NCBI RefSeq assembly: GCF_047663525.1 | Contig: NC_092587.1 | Span: 195,793,501 to 195,857,500, forward strand | Reading direction: 5' to 3' | DNA: 64,000 nt | DNA from: Anas platyrhynchos | Taxonomy: Eukaryota > Chordata > Aves > Anseriformes > Anatidae | Position numbers and translations under genes: made by a program | Shown here: positions 1 to 11,954 of the stretch, piece after piece | How the letters are laid out: the number at the start of each line of letters is the position of its first letter | Position numbering within the stretch: position 1 is the first letter of the stretch | Notes under the pieces: model-generated | Told to the model about the DNA's origin: nothing | The model's database searches: none | Seen by the model: only the letters and a program-made list of their open reading frames with translations

Positions 1-3000
1 ATAGCCAATGCCTGCTTATATTCTTCCAGGTACATATTGATCTAAACAAACATCCTTTTCCCATCAGTGAGTAGGGAGGGTACGTACTTAGCTTGTCTTC
101 ACATTTTAACTCTTCAGGGCTTTTTTATTTTTTCGGCTCTAAATGGATATGACTTCTGATAAGGCACATTCAGAAAAGGGAAAAATATTTCCTTCCTAAA
201 ACCAGTATTATTAAAGTGTAAGGTACTCAAAATTACGAAGTAAATGATGCAATACCATCTGTGTTGCATAGATAGCCCAGTAATGTCTTCACCCAAGCAG
301 CTGAGGAGCTGCCTGACGTGGGCTGCATCCTTTAGACTGGAGTAGCAGGACCTTTTTGTTCCCTGCAACAGGCCAGTATAGCTAAAATGCTTCTCTTTGT
401 TTGGGTGATGTCAATTCATACCTATATTAGAAAAATATATCTGAGCAAATTCATGGTGACGTCCCCTTGGAGCTGCCTCCCAGTCTCCAAGTATTTGCAA
501 CTTGAAAACTTCCTGAGCTGGGGCTGGCTTTTCCATATTTAATAACTGTTTGTGCATTTCTCTTCCGTGAGCTCCAACATTTCATTCTGAACACACATAA
601 ACTCCAGGTGTCCCCACCATCTTATGACAAGGATTTCCACAGCTTAGTTGCACATTTTGGAAGAGGTTTAGTAGCTTTGTCTGGCCTTGTCACTCGCTAC
701 TCAGTTCCTAATCCTTTTATTGGAAGCGTTCCATGCTATGTGTGGACTGTGACAGCCAGGAGGCCGTAAATTAAAATATCTTGACGTGCTTCTGACAGCA
801 AGCTCAACAGTTCAGAGTTGCTTTCCAAGACCCAAGCTACTGTAATCCTGTGTGAAAAAGATGGCAGAGAGCTAGCTGTGGAGGCACTAGCACTGAGCTG
901 AGCACGTCTTCCTCTTTTTTAATGATCTGGACAAGAAGGTTTGTTTTTCTGAATTTTGGCGAGTTACTTCCATAAGTCTTAAGATAGTTCCTGCACAAAG
1001 ATTTAAAATAACTTGTGTGATCATTTCGTACATGAAATGGGTGGAAAAAAGCAGTTAGAAAAACCATGGTTCTGCCATCTGTGTGACTTTCCTATGTCTC
1101 AGAATAGAATTTGGTTTTATATAGTACCTGGTAAGTGAAAGGTGCTTGAAAGCATTTTTCTGCAGCTGCGTATTCTGGGACACCATTTATTTGCTCGGTA
1201 GTAGTTTTCATCCAGCTGAAAGTACTGCAAGAACACAGGCTTACAGGGAGAAAGCATTAGCAGGGATACATGATGGGCTTATTCTTGGAGAATGGGGCTT
1301 CTGCAATTTTCCCATCTCCTTGAGATGCCACAAGGAAGCATTAGTGATATCCCGCAGGTAATGAACGCTGCTCAACAAACACAGCAGCCATCACACTACT
1401 GGTGTGGCCAGTGCAGCCTTGTTTCTGCAGATAGTTTATCATATGAGTGGTTGAAGGTGGGAAGGAAATCATCTCAGTGAGGTGGTACAGGGGTCAGAGA
1501 CCAGCTTCCTCCCCTGCAACTGTGGGGGGACTGAGATTCTAATCAGAGGAGGAAATTGTTGTTATTTTTTCCATTAAAGTGCAAAGATAGGACCTGTTAT
1601 ACTTTCCGTGGGCAGATCTCTAAATGATGTTCTTCTGTCCAAACTGTCTAGCTTCATCAGTTAAACCGAAAGCTGGGCAGCAACTGAATTAACATTTGTC
1701 TGGTTTCTCGAGCAGGTTGCACAGCCGAGCTCCACGTGCCCACCTGCCCGAGGAGCTGCCAGCCAGAGACTTCTTTATAGCTAGCTTTAACTATTTCTGG
1801 AAGAGCTGCAGTTGCTCTAGCGACTGCAGCGCAGACATAACCTTCAGAGTCTTATCCTTGGTAAAAATCTAAATCTTTATATTTCAAGGCATGCAGTGCC
1901 TGATTTTTTTGTCTCTGTGCTTTGTCATAATGAATGTGGCGGCATTCCCACAGAGGAGAGGTGAGAGAATGCAGCCTCGGTGACAGCCTCTGTTTAAACA
2001 CTTCTCCCAGTCTGCTTTTATAGTAGCTTGCAGTTAAGTGCACCTTCCTGCACATCCTTGGTGGGGATGATCTCTGCTGGAATACTGTAGCACTTGAAGA
2101 TGTTCCAGCACGGATTGCAATGGAAACTGTTAGAGGTTTTCTTTAAAATATATTGTTGGAGCGTTTTGATGTTTACTACCCTTAGATTAATCTTATATTT
2201 CAAACAGCATACTTGAAATAGAATTTAAAAAATACCAGCCACTTCCTTCACAGTAGAAGGACGCTGTTACACATTTACAGTATGGATGAATACCATTCAA
2301 TTTTGCTTGCTTACAAGGCATGTATTTTCAGACAATACTTCTATTAAAAATTCAGTGGAGCATTCTTAGGAAGCAGTTCTGCCAGGGATACGTGATGGAT
2401 TTACATAACCCTAGGGGTCTCTCTTTTTTTTTTTAATATCCCCCAGTTATGCCTCTCCGATTGGCAGTGTGCCCAATAACTGTGTGCGCATTTACGAACT
2501 GAAGTATTTAACCATTTGGTTACTACACAGTAAAGAGGCCGTGCTATCAGTGCAATTAATGATTCGGTGTTAATCAGGCCTGCCAAAGCAGCTGCCATTT
2601 ATCTGTGCCATCTACCAGAGGTCAGTTCTACCCCTGGCCATGGTTGCTGCTCGCCCTCCACAAGAAGATGGCGGCCATGTGAGGGACCGGCCCGGCTGTG
2701 TAGGCCTCACACAGGCGAGCCATGGCAGCGGGTGACGGGCTGTGCCATGCTGCTTGAGACTCCTCATTAGTGGCATCACCAGCCCGCCTGCTAATGAGGC
2801 AGGTTGACCTGAGGCAGGCTGCTTTGCCGATTCAGAGGCTAAAGACCGTGTTCTCCAAGCTCCATAATGGTGCTGTGTCTCGGGATGTCAGACACGGGCT
2901 AATTCTGAAGGTGGCAGTGGGCCAAGGCACAGATAAAACAAGTCCCAGCTTAAAAGGCTGGAGTTTTTCACTGTAACTTTTGCCCTTGATATCTGATGCT

Positions 3001-4367
3001 GTAGAAACAGCAAATGCTCTTCTGCCGTGCTTGTAGGATTTTGAGTCATCCCAACAATCACAAGAACATCTTCAGTCCTGAGGGCATTTACTGGGGACCA
3101 TACAAACCTCCAGTGTTAGCTTTGGGTGTGCAGGGAGGGCAGGAGGCGAGGTCGCCTTGTCTGCTCCAGGGACTGATAAACAAGAAGCTTTGTTTGTTCC
3201 TCGTTGCATTTACTCATTTCTTCTGGAGGCTGAAGTAGACTATTTGTTGTCTCACAGCATTACAGGTCTTGCCTGGCATCAGATCGTGTCATCTGACCTT
3301 GTATCCCACGGATTCCTGTTCATCTGCACGGGAAAAACAAGCCTTGCTATGGCACATTTCATTTCATCTTGAGCTAGACACCAGCTTTCTGATTTGGTTG
3401 TTATCTGGCTAATTCTGATTCGGGTGTCAGTGTTTGGTCAGTTGAATTTCACCCATGATTTCTGATAAGGATTGGGGCATGGATAAGAATTTAGGTTTTG
3501 ACTTAAATTAGATGGAAGTGATTCTCTAGCAACAAGTAAACAGAAGAAATGTCTGTTTGTCTCTCATCCTTTTCATGTATCGATAATCAATGTGTAGGCT
3601 TGGTTGTTGGCACCTTTAGTTGAGCAAATCTTCTCATGAAGAGATTTCATTTTTCCAGTCAGGAGCCTTACTTTCTCAGGTAGCTGTACTCCGTACTTAA
3701 GTTATATCACAGTTAAGTTACAGGTGTGACTTCTACACGATACATGCATATCTGTTCTTGGTTTGGCTTCTTAAATAAATCAGGGTTTTGCAGCAAACAC
3801 ATCAATCAGACTTGCAGTCTTTGCTTGTCTTCTTCCAATTTTAGCTGAATGTTAGTTTTGGTTAGTAGCAACAAATAACTTGGAAACTATAGGTAGAGAG
3901 GGTGATACAACACAAGTGGGATTAGAAGAGGATGTAGATGTAGATAGGTTTTCTTCATGAAAAAGGAGAGAGGCTTTTCTGCCAGTAACTGTGTTCACTT
4001 CTTAGTTTTTCTCCTGTAGGTTGAGGGTGCCGGATATCTTTCAAAGACTGAGGATCTGCTCTTGGACTTCTGCTGCTTGGCCATCTATCTTGGGTTGGGT
4101 AGAAATTGCTGCCCTTTGGTTTCTAATTAGTGTGGATTGTGTTCTTAATAGCTGGTTGAGGGATGGGAACTTGGGATAGGCTTCCTTTTATTGTGTGAAA
4201 TCCAAAAGGGCTGTAACCTGTTACCAAAGCAAAAGCTCCACATCAATTGTACTGCACTGGCTCTCTTCCCAGCTCCTTGCACCACTTCATCAGCTGTTAG
4301 GCACAAAGATGCTGAATTCTTAACATTAAAAGTGACTTTTAAATATTTTGAAATGCTGTTCCCTAAG

Positions 4368-4388
4368 AAAAAAAAAAAAAAAAAAAAA
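4368..4388. repeat. Poly(A) run
   Basis: An uninterrupted A homopolymer of about 21 bases in SESN3 intron 1. It has no recognisable retroposon body on its 5' side. Confidence 0.9.
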
Positions 4389-5286
4389 GATTTCCTACAG
4401 TTTGACTTCCTCTGCTAATTTTCATCTCTATCGCTTAGTTTGCTTTTTTGGAGTTGTACAGTCTGTTAAGAGGAAGAAAGCATTGCAAAACCACTTGAAG
4501 TACTGTTAACAAATGACTGTAGGCCAGGACTTTTACTTTGTGAACCTTAACATTTTGACATTGTTTGCTGTGAACATCTCTTGTGTTACTTCTGGACATA
4601 TGTCCTTGGTTTAACCCATTTTAGGAAGGCTCAGTCCTAAAGATGAGTTCTGCACTGTCAGCAGATAGTGTTGTGTATTATTTAAATTACCCCTCTTCAT
4701 GTTTTTGCTTTTGGCTTGGTTTCTTTTTTTTTTTTTTCTTTACAGAAATAGTTTTGAGAAAGAGAACAGCAAGTTTATGCTTTTAACGTGGATCCACATT
4801 TTTGAAATTGCAACAAAATTTAATTTGAAATGACTTGCAGATACCTTCTGAAGCTGCAAAGCTTCTGATTTATCACTTTAAAGACTGTAAACAGATTTTA
4901 TTTCATTAAAAATGATACATCTATGAATCTTTGCCAATAAATTCCAAAATTTCACAGCTTTGGTATGTAAGCTTTTTTGTCCTTCTCAGTCAGAATCTCT
5001 CAGGAGCCTTGAAATGTGAAGACAAGTAAACTCTGTCCATCTTTCCTTCAAGTCAGCAAGATTGTGTGTAGTTTTCAATATTATATTAAGCCTCTATAAA
5101 TTTATGAGAAGTATTAAAGTTTCCACTTGAAATGAATTGGACGTGTCATAAACTGCTGCCACATTTCTGAACTGTTCTTCTGACAGTTAGGTGGATAAAT
5201 TAAAATGAAACTTGGCATATGTAGAAATAAACAAGGATGGCTTTGAATGATAGTAGAAGCTAGGACACAGTCAGTGTTCAGATAAC

Positions 5287-5310
5287 TTTTTTTTTTTCAT
5301 TTTTTTTTCT

Positions 5311-5340
<30 letters not shown>
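5287..5340. repeat. Polypyrimidine / (TTTC)n simple repeat
   Basis: T-runs followed by seven or more TTTC units, in SESN3 intron 1. Confidence 0.95.
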
Positions 5341-5344
<4 letters not shown>

Positions 5345-8300
5345 GAGGACAGAATAAGCAGGCAGTCCAGTATAGCCCTGTAATTATGTTAGGTATTGCT
5401 AAAACCCAGAGCGTTTGGCTGTGGTCAGAGCACATGGAGATGGATCCTTCTCCCAGCACCCAAGAACCGAAAATGGAAATGTGTTCAGTAAGCAGTAATA
5501 AGGGCAGTAGGATCCAGTTTGGAGGTATGGTCTTAACCAGGAGCAGTAAATAATGCTGCCTGTGCCATGTGACCTAAAATGTGTTTGTGTGTGCCAGGCT
5601 GAATAGTAGGGTTCTGCAGCATCAAGTCTGAGATTTAACCAGCATATTTCCATTTTGAAGAATTGTAAAATAAATCCAAGCTTGGGCTGAAGTTGATGCC
5701 TTTGGGGTGATTCTGCCACAGATAGGGAGCCCTGAACCCAGTTCCACTCGCTCTCTTGGTGTCCAAATGCCTGGTGCAGCTGACAAAGCCCATCAGATAA
5801 CCTGGTTCACAGGTTTAACCTGAACTGCACTCCATGAACTGGGCCTTAATGTTCAACGTAGGCATTAAGTACCATTTAGGATGCTTGAGGGTATCTAAGA
5901 CATCTATAGGGACTAGTTGATACTGTAGAGACATATGGGGAGCTTATGCCCTTCTGGGAAGGCGGTTGGGTGCCAAGTGGGAGGCCACAGGGAGTCTTTA
6001 GTGGCCCTCAACTCTGCTTTTTAATGTTACTGCACCTTGTTCTCACTCTGCTGGAAAAGAGTTGAGGCTCCTTGCTGAAATGGAGACACCTCGGCGTAGG
6101 TGTTCTAATGAAGGACTTGACTCCAGGTTGTTTCTGCAAATGCAGAATAATGTGTATCTATGAAGAGAGAGATCACTGAATTTAAATAGCAAAGCTCCTT
6201 AGAAATGCTAGATGGTAGCAAAATTGCTTGTAGATTATAATACAAGAGAAGGTTAAAGATCCTTCTGTCAAGAAAGAAGGAAATAAGTTTGTGGCTAGGA
6301 AAAGTACTTGCAGTACATCTTGGACTCTGAGTGACAAGTAAAAAATCTGAGCATGGGGAGCAATCAGAAAACTTGTCTTTGTCAAAAATTGAGTTGGTGA
6401 ACTTCTTCAAGAGCTGGCCAAGAGCTGAAGCATGTTGTTAATACTGTAAATGATTACTTTTTAGAGCAGCACATCTTGGTGCTTGGAAGATGGAGCTATA
6501 GTATTACTGGAAGATTAGCAACTAAATTGTTTTTCTTTCAGAGAGCAACCTTCTGAATAGTATCTATTGAGATTGAGTAATGAGAATATGTATTCCTTCT
6601 TCCTTCAAGACCTCAGAGAGAAAACAAGGTAGACTCTTGATTGGACAATGTCAGATTGTCAAAGAAAATATGGAGTAAATCTTTATTCTTCAGTTTAAAA
6701 AGTCAAGCATGTTGCTTCCCTGATTATCACATTATATGCATATACATATTTTTTAGCATATTGTTCCTTTTGGGTTGCAAGCAGAGACAAGTGCAGAACA
6801 TGGTTACAGGAGTACAACAGAGCAACAGTGACAGCACAGGTTTTTGTTGTAACTGAACGTAACATTCACAGGATAGAGTAGCTGCAAGAAATTTTTAAAG
6901 GGCGGATGTTGGATATCTAATGAAAAGGTTTCTCAGCATGCTAAATTGCAAAGATTTATGTGTGTGTACATAAGTAAGTTTTTATGGAGTGGAGTGGAGC
7001 TTAAGAGGCAATTTAGTAAATTGAATTAAAAATACATATGCTTTTGATGATTTTCTGATAGGGAGACAATAAAACATGAATAGGCAAATAATCCTAAACT
7101 AGGAGCATTTATAATATCCTATGCTGGGAACTTGCAGGTATACAGAAATGATTTACACAAAGTACCAGTAAAATACAATCAAGAGGGGGAAAAAAATCAA
7201 AAACAGGAGGAAAAACCATAAATACAATCAAATGCTTAAAGGGAGTAGATGAAGTCTGCTGAACTTGCAGAGATTTAATTAACCCTTTGCCCTTCTGTGC
7301 AGTAGGAAAACTGTAGGGACTTTCCGATTCCAAACGCACGTTCTGTGCAAGGTCAGGGAATGGCCTTGGCAGAGAAACATCTGAGGAAGAAGTGTCATAA
7401 AGCAGCAGAAAAGCAAAGTAATAAAGTGGAGGGTGAATGGTATTTACCCTTTGGAAACCTCGGAGAGAAGGCGTGAAGCAGAACAGCAGGCAACCTGGGT
7501 ATTAAGCAGCAGGACAGTGTTTGGAGATGGGAGGGCTTGTAATGACTTTTTTTTAAATAGATGATAATGAGGGCCTAAGAAATAGTTGGGGAAATGTAAC
7601 CTCAGCATGAGTGTGGCTCAAAGTCAGAAATAAAACCCATTTTCCATGTCTGGGGGGGGGAGTATTAGGGAAAATCAGTAAAAATAATAAATAGGAAATA
7701 CTTATTCATAACCGTTCCTCCAAAGAAATTCCTGCATATTTAGGGGAGAAAAGTTTACTCCTCGGCAGAAACTGATTTTGGGATGCCCTTAGGATTTATA
7801 TTTGATCTAGTGCTATTTATGATCGTGGTGTCTTTCTTGTGGTTGGGATTTTTGTGGAAGTAGTGACTCTGAGCCCTTCTCCAGCCTTCCTGTGCTGCTT
7901 GCACTGTTCTGGGACCCAGGAGGACCCAAGTGGCAGCATCGCCACAGCTCACAAAATTTCCTTTTGAGGTACAAAATGTTTCTTTCCAGTGATTTTTTTC
8001 CCCCCACTCACATCATGATGAGAAGTGCAGGATGAATTATAGCTCATATGCACTACTTCTGCCTGAAGCCTCCATACACCCGAATCGCTCCAGCAGCTTT
8101 CTGCTTGCCTGCACTTTCTGTGTTCATGGATATTAAAAATGTGCTTTCTAAACCAGCTGCTTGATCAGCCCTTCCAGATTACGGCTCCGTTTTCATCTGC
8201 TTCAAATAAAATTAGCCTCTTTTTACAGCTTACTAAAAATAGTCATTTCTTTACAGCCTCAGGACATGGTGACTCATGTGATAGCAAAGAGGAAGAAACT

Positions 8301-8500
8301 TTTATTTCTCTAAACTTCAGCCTCCAGCAGGAAAGCTGCTGCGGGCCAGCCGTGCTCCCAGATCCCACATGTGGCTCAGGGCCTTGCTCTCAGCCAAGGG
8401 GCTCCGGCTGCCCTGTCCTCACCGCTGTGTCCCGGTGTTTCCTTGGTTCTTGAGGGAAGGTGTGAGGTCACCACAGTAACTAAAGTCAACCTTTGAGATG

Positions 8501-8760
8501 ACAGAATCACTGAAGGAATGAGGTTGGAAGGGACCTCAGGGTCCATCTGGTTCAACCCCGGCTCAAGCAGAGACACCCAGAGCAGGCTGCTCAGGACCAT
8601 GTCCATGAGATTTTGAAGGTCTCCAAGGAGGAGACTCCACAGCCTCTCTGAACAACCTGTGCCAGTGCTCCATCACAGCACAGAAGTGCTGCCTGGTGGT
8701 CAGAGGGAGCCTCCCATGTGCCAGTTTGCACCCATTGCCTCTTGTCCCGTCACAAGATTC
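8501..8760 (-). mobile_element. CR1 LINE 3' fragment (antisense)
   Basis: On the + strand it reads agaatcac, then ggttggaagggacctc, ggttcaacccc, ggagactccacagcctctct, ccagtgctc and cccattgcctcttgtcccgtcac. This is the reverse complement of the CR1 3' end, so the element lies on the - strand. It is diverged and 5' truncated, as most CR1 copies are. Confidence 0.88.
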
Positions 8761-10894
8761 AGCTTCTGGCTCAGGGGTGCTTTGGACACATCCAAGGAGG
8801 AAGGTGTTTCTCACTGCTGAGTACAAATTGGACATTCATGTGGAAAATAGTTCCATTTCACAATCCTTTGATTCCCAATATTTAGCTCATGACACTGTTC
8901 CAAGTACAGTTTAAGGACAGAAAGCAAGCCATGGATAAAAGCTCCTCAGGCACGTAGATTTGTCTGTCTGTCACACCGCAGCGTGACGCTGTGGAGGTTG
9001 CACTGTGGCATGAAGTGGGCCCCCTCTGCCAGTAAACCTTCCCTGGCCTACTTCTCTGTTCATCTTTAAAGCACTTTGTTATTCTCTTTCCTAATCAGCA
9101 CCCCCAGAAATGACTCTTAATGTAAATGGAGTTGGTTACAAACCTTCTGAGATCACTTATTTCTCACTTATTCATACTCCAGCAATGCGTTGATGGAGGA
9201 ACACGAAGCAGAAATGGCTCGTGGACGTGCGTATGGTGTTGCAGTTGCTGAGCAACCTGTTCCTTGGTTCAGTCATTTAGCATAAGAATTCAATTTGAAA
9301 TAAGATATTTGGGACCCTGCTTGACTTAGTATGCAACAGCCAGCGTAACCTGCAAGGACGAGTTGAGCAGGAAATCGAAGCAGCTTTCTTGGGAAACAAA
9401 AAAAAAAGCTTTGTGGGAACTTCCCATCATGAAGGACCGTATATCTAAACCGTTGCTTTCTAATTCCCATGTGTAGCTTTTCATGTTTGAGTCCTTGGGT
9501 AGGTCTTAGATCCCTGCTCCATATACAGCATGCCCAGGAGCAGTGGTTTTTATCTACAGTTCCACAAAGACGTTATCTAACTGAGTGCTTGCAAACTTCC
9601 CGTCTTTTTATTAATAGCATCCTAAGAACAAGCTCGTTTTAACTCGTTTCAGTAAGCCAGAAGCTTTGGCGTGAAGGCAAAATAAACTTCCCTGTTGATG
9701 GAAGCGACTGGTATAGACCTCCAGTACCTTACCTGAAGCGTTGAGGCAGCCGTGTTGAATGGGGAACACAGGGGGCGGAGGCCATAGCCTGCCAAAAGTG
9801 GGATAATAACACTGCTTTTTGCCCCATTCTGGCCTAGATGGGCAGCTAGGCAGAGTGGGGCATAGCTCAGCCAGCACACTGGTGGAAGCAGTGGTTCAGC
9901 ACTGCTTTTGATGTGCCCTTATGCCAAAGGCTAAAGGTTTGCAGCTGTCCAAGTCGTCTCCCTCACACAAGCTGTTTCCTCCAGATACTTGGTACGAAAC
10001 GAAGGCTTTCAAAGTCTAATATCCAAGTAACCTTCATAAAACAAGAAATCTACAACATCCGAAGTAATTTGGAAAAGATTTCTTTTTTTGAATGGATAAA
10101 GGTAGCTAGCTAGGACTGCTAGCAAAATGGTGCATATAGAACTAGAAGATCCCTTCTGAGTCCTGAACAGCTATGTGGAGAAGGGGTCTCATGGGCAGGT
10201 ATCCAGTCCCTGTACTGTTTTCAGGACTTCAGACCACATATACGTGACTGATAAGGAGTATGTTGCAGTGCTGTAGGGCTGTGACAGCAGGCAGTAGTCA
10301 CAGTGAGTTGTCTCCTTGTTTTTACGCAGTGGATTCAGCTCATTTCAGAAAATAAGTGAAAGCACGCATGAGTACATTCTTCATCATTTAACAGCTAATT
10401 ATTCCAAAGTAACAAATGTAATTGTCGAGAGAGTTTGTTTTGGAACATCTTTCCTGAATAATCACTGCTGTTTTTTGCATGTTTTTTCATAATCTAATTT
10501 AAAAAAAGGACAGGATGTTTTTAAGACACAGAGCAGTTGTTACGCATTTCTAGCATCTTCATGTTCCTGTGTGGAAATCGGTGGCACGCTCGCTCTCAGA
10601 CCCACGCTGGTCTTTGTGTACGTGGCCATTACACGTAAGGCTGTCTGGTAGAGTCATTGAGGTATTTAAGGGTCATTTGTTATGGAAAACCTCAGACTTT
10701 TATGTTAGGGGCATGAAATATTTGGCATGCAAATCTGATACTGCTGTTGATGGGTAACTTATTAAGAGTCACTTGCGCTGTGTTGTCATTAGTGACCTTA
10801 AAAAAATGCGCAGCGATAGTTTCCAGATACGTGGAATATCGCTGGAAAGAGGAAAAGAAGGAAGGCAAGAAGTAGGTGTTTTAAATTACTGCAA

Positions 10895-11080
10895 GGGGAA
10901 TTCAGATGAGACGTTAGGAAAACTTTGTAGTGACAGAGAGAGAGGAACTGCTGTCTCAGGGTCTTCAGGAGCAGGTTAGATGGACGTTGGTCAGGAGTGA
11001 TGCTGGAAGGGCTCCTCTTCCCTCCAGGTGGGTTGGAGAGCCAGGAAACCTCTCCAGGTCCCTTCTCACCTTCTCTCTGT
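10895..11080 (+). mobile_element. Possible diverged CR1 3' end
   Basis: The words gacgttaggaaaactttgtagtga, then gctggaagggctcc and gaaacctctccaggtcccttct, loosely follow the sense CR1 3' region (gttaggaaaa... and the terminal gaggtccctt). Divergence is high; a chance match is possible. Confidence 0.35.
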
Positions 11081-11888
11081 CAGTGGCAACAGTGTGAAAT
11101 CCTCTGTCACTTTTCCCAGTTCAATTTCATATCTCTGGTAAACCAAAAGTACTCTGGTTCTTGTTACACTACCTGCCTATCATATACTTAAAATAACATC
11201 ATCAAAGGACATTTAATAATTTGTAGGCTCTTGCCATTTTTCTAGCTGTGGTTGGCACATCAAGATGTGTACTGCATGTTTTATTCTTCCCTGGGCTTGG
11301 CAGCTGAGACTACGTTTAGTCTTTTTGTCTTTTTCTTCAGAAGGAGTCTTTAACTGGGTCTTGCTGATGCATATATAGGGGGGGGAATGGGCTTTTCAAG
11401 ACTGGATTTGGCACACAAAGTGCTTATGCTCTTCTAAACACTTAGAATCTAATTAGATTCTCATAATGAAAAAACAACTTTTTGATTATAATTTCCCAAG
11501 TGTGGGCTTTGTGCACATAATGGTAGTGATAGGGTTTTTTTCTCCCCTCTGCTTTCCGAACTTCCATCTAGTAAACTGCCAGTTTTAGCATTGTGCCACA
11601 TTTTTGATTGCTGTTGTCCCTGTATCTTTAACCCAACCTATAAAATAATCAGGATCAATTTTTTTTTTTGTCTTGTCCCTTGCCAAAATTCATACAGCTC
11701 TTTCGAGCAAAACGCGGGAGACACAGCGGCATGGTGGTGTGATGACTTCACCTGTGCACTGGGCTGTAAAACATGCAGGTGGCCTTGGGAAGAGAACCAA
11801 GTCAAGGCCTTTAGGATCTAATCTTGCAAGATAAGGCGAGTTAATGTGTTATTCCTTGTGCTGATACAATTATGTGTCTGTTTTGCAG

Positions 11889-11954
11889 GAAAAAAGAGTC
11901 CAAGTCTCTCCACCGTTAACAAGAGGACCAAGTGCCTTTATACCAGAGAACGAA
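11889..11954 (+). CDS. SESN3: SESN3 coding exon 2
   Basis: Sixty-six bases, 22 codons, phase 0 at both ends. The acceptor is tttgcag before 11889 and the donor is gtaagt at 11955. It encodes [22 protein letters not shown], matching the segment just before the conserved QANxxDERTN block of sestrin-3. Confidence 0.93.

Larger units (their letters stand above)
1..11888 (+). other. SESN3: SESN3 intron 1 (3' portion)
   Basis: No coding exon is supported here. No open reading frame resembles the sestrin N-terminus, and the first SESN3 exon seen starts at 11889, so this is read as the end of a long first intron. It is AT-rich and holds an A-run (4368-4388), a (TTTC)n tract (5287-5340), a CR1 remnant (8501-8760), a weak CR1-like patch near 10.9-11.08 kb and a small GC-rich patch with a YY1-like motif near 2.65 kb. 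The remainder shows nothing I can name. Confidence 0.75.

Noticed and set aside
4368..4388. Poly(A) run as evidence of a processed pseudogene
   Set aside because: The upstream sequence shows no coding resemblance and no target-site duplication was apparent.
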